A DNA stretch of 56,876 nt, taken from Paenibacillus sp. EZ-K15. Lineage in GTDB: Bacteria; Bacillota; Bacilli; Paenibacillales; Paenibacillaceae. Below are positions 52,846 through 56,876 of this stretch, one piece after another. Numbering within the stretch: position 1 is the stretch's first letter; every line of letters begins with the position of its first letter. The notes under the pieces were generated by a model. It was not told where the DNA came from. It saw nothing but the letters and a program-made list of their open reading frames with translations, and made no database searches. A program made the translations under genes and the position numbers. Where the stretch lies: contig NZ_PDHM01000004.1 in the NCBI RefSeq assembly GCF_002573715.1, positions 1-56,876 of the forward strand, given 5' to 3'.

Positions 52846-53082
52846 TGTGATCAGTAAGAACACTCATAGAACTGCCGTAAAGACACGAACTGTGTCTTTT
52901 TTTAATACCGAAAAATATTGACTATCAGCCCCTACATCGGATATAACAAAAACAAATTTCACACGCATACAGCTCCCCATAAGACATCTTCGCTCTAAAT
53001 TCCCTCCACACTGCAGGGATATTCACCCAATTCATAGAAATATCTGTATATAACATCGACTATACATACAAAAGAGGCTACT

Positions 53083-53877
53083 ATGGACAAAGAGAGATTT
53101 ATGATCATCGTTAAAGGTGATGACAAGACAGAGGATGTATCCTCATATGAAATGGATCCCCCAATAGTAAGGATTATATATAAAGGTTCTTCCAAGGCTT
53201 ATCCTTATCAACTCAATGATATACAGTTACTGACGCCGACCGTTCAGGACATAACAGAGGATATGGCTGTTTTTCACGATGATTATCCTTTTTATAATGT
53301 AAAACGGGTGCTAGATTTCGGACCTAAGATCCGCGTTTGTTTTGAAAACGGGAGTATTCGTACCTACGATAGTGGACGTATTCAAGTTAGAAGCAGTAGC
53401 ACCCAGAACGCTGAAGGGCGTCAGATTCTGGACTATTGGCGCGCGATTTCAAAACATGCGAAGAGTGAGGATGAACAGGAGAACAAAGAAGCTTTTTTGG
53501 CAAAGCAATTTGCAAAACTACATTACGTAGATCCTGATAGTGCTTTGAGTCATTATCTTCTGAAAAAACCTATAAAGACCGATATCTCGGTTGCAAGCGA
53601 ACCGATTTTCCCGTTCAGGTACAATTTGAGTCAAAGGACCGCGCTTGAGCAGGCTTTAAAAAGCACCATCAGTATTATCGAAGGCCCTCCGGGCACGGGT
53701 AAAACCCAGACGATCTTAAACATTCTTGCAAATCTGGCGGTTATGCAGGGGAAAAAGGTAGCGGTTGTTTCCGGTAACAATCAACAGCTTTTTTATTTGT
53801 TTCCTCTATTTTGCTCCGCAACAGTTTTAGAAAGACTCTCGAGAAACAGAACATGCTATGAAGCAAGTGACGAGTGA
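53083..53877 (+). pseudogene. Truncated superfamily I DNA helicase
   Basis: The frame gives 264 residues. Residues 1-245 look like the start of a large AAA/UvrD-like helicase, with Walker A in IIEGPPGTGKTQTILNIL near 201-218 and the next strand KVAVVSGNN. The coding match stops right there, and the last ~25 residues are out-of-frame sequence from the adjoining chemotaxis-receptor fragment. The Walker B and later helicase motifs are missing, so it cannot be an active helicase. Full relatives exceed 1000 residues. It marks a deletion or recombination junction near 53790-53845. Confidence 0.8.
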
Positions 53878-54110
53878 AGTATTGACGGGGCAAAAGAAGA
53901 TGGAAGAAGCAATTGATAGTTTAAGAACATATTGAAATCCGCTCAGAAAGTGACCTAGAAAGTTCAGGAGGTTTCCGCTGTAGCGAACAAATGGCGGCAG
54001 GCTCTGAAGAAATTGCAGCATCTGTTTCCGAAATGGCAACTATAGCTGAAGATTCGCTTGCAGGAGTTAAAGCAGTGAACGATATGACTGCAAAGCAGAG
54101 CTCTTTAGTT
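53845..54110 (+). pseudogene. Fragment of a methyl-accepting chemotaxis protein
   Basis: Read across two or three frames: EVLTGQKKMEEAIDSLRTY (with a stop), SAQKV..KVQEVSAVA, then EQMAAGSEEIAASVSEMATIAEDSL and VKAVNDMTAKQSS. This is the coiled signalling domain of a chemoreceptor (the alternating E/Q-rich methylation and hairpin region). Stops and frameshifts disrupt it, and it has no sensor or membrane part. It abuts the truncated helicase gene. Confidence 0.75.
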
Positions 54111-54260
54111 TTGATTAGCAAAAATTCTCTTTAAGCTGAAGCACTTGTTATGAAGTTTAAAGTCTAAAATGAATAGAATGCGATTCATATGGTACCTAGG
54201 GTCATTACCCGAAATAATCTCAGCAATATGCGTCGGCGAATTGTGAATTTGCCAAGCCAC

Positions 54261-54278
54261 GGTTCGCCTCCATACATA
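54261..54278 (+). repeat. Short copy of the ssrA 3' end (att-like)
   Basis: TCGCCTCCATACATA (54264-54278) is identical to 50696-50710, the last bases of ssrA and its flank. The preceding GGT matches the T arm if ten bases (ACTCCCCTCG) between two TCG words were lost. It is a direct repeat with ssrA and could be the distal attachment site of an island that spanned 50705-54278. Confidence 0.7.
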
Positions 54279-54279
54279 G

Positions 54280-54305
54280 AACCCGCTCATTGAGCGGGTT
54301 TTTAT
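54280..54305. terminator. Terminator hairpin
   Basis: AACCCGCTCA pairs with TGAGCGGGTT, then TTTATATTT, right after the att-like repeat. Confidence 0.75.
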
Positions 54306-54333
54306 ATTTATATCTGAAACAAAGTATTGAGTA

Positions 54334-54684
54334 TTAGATCTCCGAATTGGATTGATGCATCAGCTCTTTGATCTCAAGAAACTGTGAATTCGTTATTTGT
54401 TGGGATTGATGGAGGGCGTTCAGCTTATATTCTATTCTTTCCATTCGAAGTTGCGTTTCTTTTTGGAGTTTCTCGGTCTGTTTTTGTGTTTTGGAGTTAT
54501 CCATTACGACTAAGATGGTCAGACCCGCACTAAAGATCGTTAACCCTCTAGCGATTTGATTTAAATCGATTGAATTCATGGCAATCAGGCAGTCGGCAAA
54601 TCCTGCTCCTATAAGTAGACCGCCAATCGTGACAATCCCCGTTCTTTTCCATTGTTCTGGGATGATATTTAATGGCTGTTTCAT
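54334..54684 (-). CDS. Small membrane protein with coiled coil
   Basis: A 116-residue protein. Two predicted membrane helices (IVTIGGLLIGAGFADCLIA and LTIFSAGLTILVVM) are followed by a charged coiled coil of ~50 residues (KQTEKLQKETQLRMERIEYK). AAGGAGAT precedes the ATG, so it is probably a real gene. I do not recognise the family; such proteins occur near phage and stress genes. It lies just outside the ssrA island. Confidence 0.65.
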   Translation of the reverse strand: MKQPLNIIPEQWKRTGIVTIGGLLIGAGFADCLIAMNSIDLNQIARGLTIFSAGLTILVVMDNSKTQKQTEKLQKETQLRMERIEYKLNALHQSQQITNSQFLEIKELMHQSNSEI

Positions 54685-55025
54685 GTAGAGATCTCCTTCA
54701 GTTAGGTAGTAAACGTGAAATTAGGATAGCTTCATTCTATATTTAATAAAACACAAATCCTGGAACAATAAAAGGAAATACATAGAAGCTTATTGCGTGA
54801 ACATTAAGGATTCAGTTTGTGGAAATTTAGTGATCAGCGGTAACGTATTATTTGGGAATGACTTGGAAAGAGGAGGCAGGACTGATACTCAAAGCAAGAA
54901 GGAATTAGGAGACTTACGGAGAAATTTTCTAGTGGACATTATTTATATGAGATTATCCTGGGTGGACGGATCTTCGCTCACGCGATCAGGTTAAATATGA
55001 ACTGTAGATTGGCTGGTGATCTGGA

Positions 55026-55388
55026 ATGAGTGAACAATTCTGGTTAGTGGTACAGTATCCTCTGAAAAGTGCAAAAGGCAGCCAACGTGATCACTGGTTA
55101 AGAGAAAAAGTAATGGAATATTTAGAAATATCTCTAGCAGATGCTGGTTTAGGCTATGTAGATGGGTTTGACATGGGGAAATGCATTTCCGACCCGAAGA
55201 AATATGCGCTTAATATATTTTGTGTTGTTACGGAAGAAGAACGAAGTATTGCCTTGGTGAAAAGAGTGTTAAGAGAGGGTCGACTTGATTATACTCGAAT
55301 AAAAATCGCTACAATGTCCTATGGGAATGAAGAAACATATACTCTGAAATATGCCTATAAGAAGGGTGTTACGGAATTTTCGCTATAG
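55026..55388 (+). CDS. Hypothetical protein
   Basis: A 120-residue soluble protein with a mixed alpha/beta pattern: FWLVVQYPLKSAKG, VMEYLEISLADAGLGYVDG, then YALNIFCVVTEEERSIALVKRVL and YTLKYAY. The strand-helix-strand layout and small size recall immunity or helper proteins, but I cannot assign a family. The binding site is weak (GGTGATCTGG). It stands 70 bp before the isomerase-like gene in the same direction. The 340 bp before it hold only an unsupported 65-codon frame at 54797. Confidence 0.6.
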   Translation: MSEQFWLVVQYPLKSAKGSQRDHWLREKVMEYLEISLADAGLGYVDGFDMGKCISDPKKYALNIFCVVTEEERSIALVKRVLREGRLDYTRIKIATMSYGNEETYTLKYAYKKGVTEFSL

Positions 55389-55457
55389 CATGTATTATAT
55401 TATTGGTGTCGCTTTTGTAGCAGACTAGTTTTAGGAAAACAAGAAGGGAAGAGGTTT

Positions 55458-56264
55458 ATGATTACCATTTATGACTGGTTTGGCTGTGAATTGCCCAATC
55501 AAGAGCGTTATCAGTTAATAAAAGAAGCTGGATTTGATGGCGTTTTAATATGGTGGAGTGATGGCTTTGGTCGTGACTGCTTTGGTCGAAACGATTATCG
55601 TAACGGGCCGCAAATCGCGCGAGAAGCGGGTCTATTTATAGAAAATATCCACACACCAATCCAAAACGAAAACAACCTCTGGCTTGACAATCTGGAAGGT
55701 GAAGCGGCAGCTGAATGCTATCTGCAATGTGTTGCAGATTGTGCTGAATTTGAGATTCCGACAATGGTTGTGCACTTGCCGGGCGAAGACAATCCATATA
55801 ACGAATTGGGACTGGATAGAATCAAGAGAATTGCTGACAAAGCTGAACAGCTTGGTGTCAATGTTGCAATGGAGAATTTATGGAACTTTTCCAATTTGGC
55901 ATATGTGCTGGAGCAAGTGGATTCCCTGCGTATCGGATTCTGTTATGACAGTGGACATCACTACCGCCATTATCCGGAGAAAGATTTATTATCCATGTAC
56001 GGGTCTCGGCTGATGGCACTACACTTACATGATAATAACGGAAGTTATGCCCAGCACGGGTTGCCCCTTGACGGCACGATTGATTGGTCTACAACCATGA
56101 AAAAAATTGCGGAAACGAACTATTCAGGCCCGATTGCAATTGAGGCCATGAATTGGGATTATGAAGATTTATCGGCACAAGAGTTTTTACATAGAGCGTT
56201 TGAGCAAGCCAAAAGACTGGAAACGTTAAAAACTGATTCCCCAAAGACGACCGTAACAGAATGA
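55458..56264 (+). CDS. Sugar phosphate isomerase/epimerase-like TIM barrel
   Basis: A 268-residue xylose-isomerase-like TIM barrel. Visible metal-site residues: the Glu in NVAMENLWNF near 139, the Asp and His of CYDSGHHYRH near 170, the His of ALHLHDNNG near 195, and the Glu in PIAIEAMNWD near 235. Substrates of this superfamily include inosose and ketoses, and none can be assigned here. GGAAGAGG precedes the ATG. A perfect terminator follows, so it is the end of a unit. Confidence 0.85.
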   Translation: MITIYDWFGCELPNQERYQLIKEAGFDGVLIWWSDGFGRDCFGRNDYRNGPQIAREAGLFIENIHTPIQNENNLWLDNLEGEAAAECYLQCVADCAEFEIPTMVVHLPGEDNPYNELGLDRIKRIADKAEQLGVNVAMENLWNFSNLAYVLEQVDSLRIGFCYDSGHHYRHYPEKDLLSMYGSRLMALHLHDNNGSYAQHGLPLDGTIDWSTTMKKIAETNYSGPIAIEAMNWDYEDLSAQEFLHRAFEQAKRLETLKTDSPKTTVTE

Positions 56265-56276
56265 AACTACTATAAA

Positions 56277-56318
56277 ACTAGGCACTCTACATCCATCATG
56301 TAGAGTGCCTAGTTCATT
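56277..56318. terminator. Terminator after the isomerase-like gene
   Basis: AACTAGGCACTCTACAT pairs with ATGTAGAGTGCCTAGTT: 17 perfect pairs around CCATC, then CATTTA. Confidence 0.88.
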
Positions 56319-56324
56319 TATGCC

Positions 56325-56441
56325 TTATCCATCTCCCCAAATGGCGTTGAGCCAGAAACTGTAGCTACTAATGTCGCGCCTTCCGAACACCTGATAGCCT
56401 GTTACACCCGCATTGTCCGTTGAATCATTCATGGGGTCACT
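56325..56441 (-). pseudogene. Fragment of a fibronectin type III domain
   Basis: On minus, DSTDNAGVTGYQVFGRR then ISSYSFWLNAIWGDG-stop. The DNAGVTGYQVF segment is the well-known strand of FnIII modules found in Paenibacillus chitinases and glucanases. There is no start codon or other domain; it is a remnant of a secreted enzyme gene. Confidence 0.55.
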
Positions 56442-56555
56442 TCAGAGGTTGTGTTTTTTTGCTGTGTTCGATTAAAAATGTAGGAGAATCCTTAGCTACA
56501 AGCTTACAAAGCAAGACACCTCAATCAAAGAGTGTTAAATGCACGTTATGTTGAT

Positions 56556-56582
56556 GAAGGGCCTAGAGGTCCTTCTTTTTTT
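56556..56582. terminator. Terminator hairpin upstream of the ABC ATPase gene
   Basis: GAAGGGCC pairs with GGTCCTTC around TAGA, then a run of T. Confidence 0.7.
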
Positions 56583-56707
56583 GCTTTCTTTTTTCTGACA
56601 TTTGTAATATCCGGCTTGTGACAACCCACACTAATTGAGTCTCGCGCTTTTTCAATATAATGAGGACAACAAGTAACGAAGAAGAAATTAGCGGAGGTTA
56701 GTACAAA

Positions 56708-56876
56708 ATGACAAAGGCCATTGAATGTATAAATCTAGTGAAGAAATTTGGCGATTACTGCGCCGTTGATCATATGAATCTATCATTTGAGAAAGGTCAA
56801 ATAACAGTATTGCTCGGACCGAATGGTGCAGGCAAGACAACAACCATTTCCATGATACTCGGAATGATCAAGCCAA
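56708..56876 (+). CDS. ABC transporter ATPase (partial, runs off the window)
   Basis: The first 56 codons of an ATPase: [20 protein letters not shown], then Walker [20 protein letters not shown] near residues 38-56. The N-terminus looks like multidrug or Nod-type exporters (CcmA/YhaQ-like). GCGGAGG precedes the ATG. The rest lies beyond the end, so the partner permease and substrate are unknown. Confidence 0.85.
   Translation, partial: MTKAIECINLVKKFGDYCAVDHMNLSFEKGQITVLLGPNGAGKTTTISMILGMIKP

Noticed and set aside
54797..54994. A 65-codon frame starting GTG
   Set aside because: No ribosome binding site, odd composition and no recognised motif. Probably chance or debris.

Overview
The window looks like a chromosome segment of a Gram-positive, low-to-mid GC Bacillota, most likely Paenibacillus. 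The reasons are Bacillus-type ribosome binding sites (AAGGAGG), lipobox lipoproteins, an AraC-regulated LplA/LplB/LplC-type sugar ABC system, DUF3888 and DUF6809 proteins, a Bacillus-type FadR regulon, and a secG-rnr-smpB-ssrA block. The genus is an inference from gene content; I ran no search. || Layout. 1-8.9 kb: a divergent sugar-transport locus (two permeases, a lipoprotein binding protein and a PhnP-like metallo-hydrolase on minus, an AraC-type membrane regulator on plus), flanked on both sides by copies of the same ~450 bp stretch. The right copy belongs to an intact alpha/beta hydrolase gene and the left copy holds only its broken 3' end. 9-12.5 kb: a regulator that joins an ArsR-like winged helix to a GyrB-like ATP-binding domain, a GNAT acetyltransferase and a nucleotidyltransferase. 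12.8-19.4 kb: a 2-aminoethylphosphonate operon (ABC ATPase, double-domain permease, binding protein, phnW, phnX) facing a DeoR-type regulator. 19.4-31.7 kb: ordinary accessory genes, among them a beta-lactamase-like hydrolase, an M28 peptidase, an ANT(4')-like nucleotidyltransferase, a methyltransferase, GyrI-like, WYL, TetR, SDR, LOG and MazG proteins. || 31.9-45.9 kb: a nearly complete fatty-acid beta-oxidation locus (etfA, etfB, fadR on minus; fadF, fadN, fadA, fadE, an acyl-CoA ligase and a thioesterase on plus), with an excellent FadR operator between the two arms. Fatty acids would be activated by the ligase, oxidised by FadE, FadN and FadA, and the electrons passed through EtfAB to the membrane Fe-S protein FadF. 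46-50.7 kb: a group II intron stub, then secG, rnr, smpB and ssrA (tmRNA), so the trans-translation partners and the exoribonuclease that works with them lie together. || 50.7-54.3 kb: a decayed island behind ssrA. It holds a second, 5'-truncated tmRNA copy with an altered tag, an HNH endonuclease, a DUF6809 protein, a helicase gene cut after its Walker A region and joined to a chemotaxis-receptor fragment, and finally a 15 bp exact repeat of the ssrA 3' end. 54.3-56.9 kb: small hypothetical genes, a sugar isomerase-like protein and the start of an ABC ATPase. || Signals not explained by ordinary genes: (1) the winged helix-GyrB ATPase fusion, whose catalytic Glu position appears to be Ala; (2) a ~120 nt long-hairpin repeat present at 16.3 and 41.6 kb whose two copies show compensatory base-pair changes; (3) three generations of ssrA 3' sequence; (4) a lone group II intron domain V/VI; (5) a TetR gene whose only good ribosome binding site leads to a stop at codon 6.
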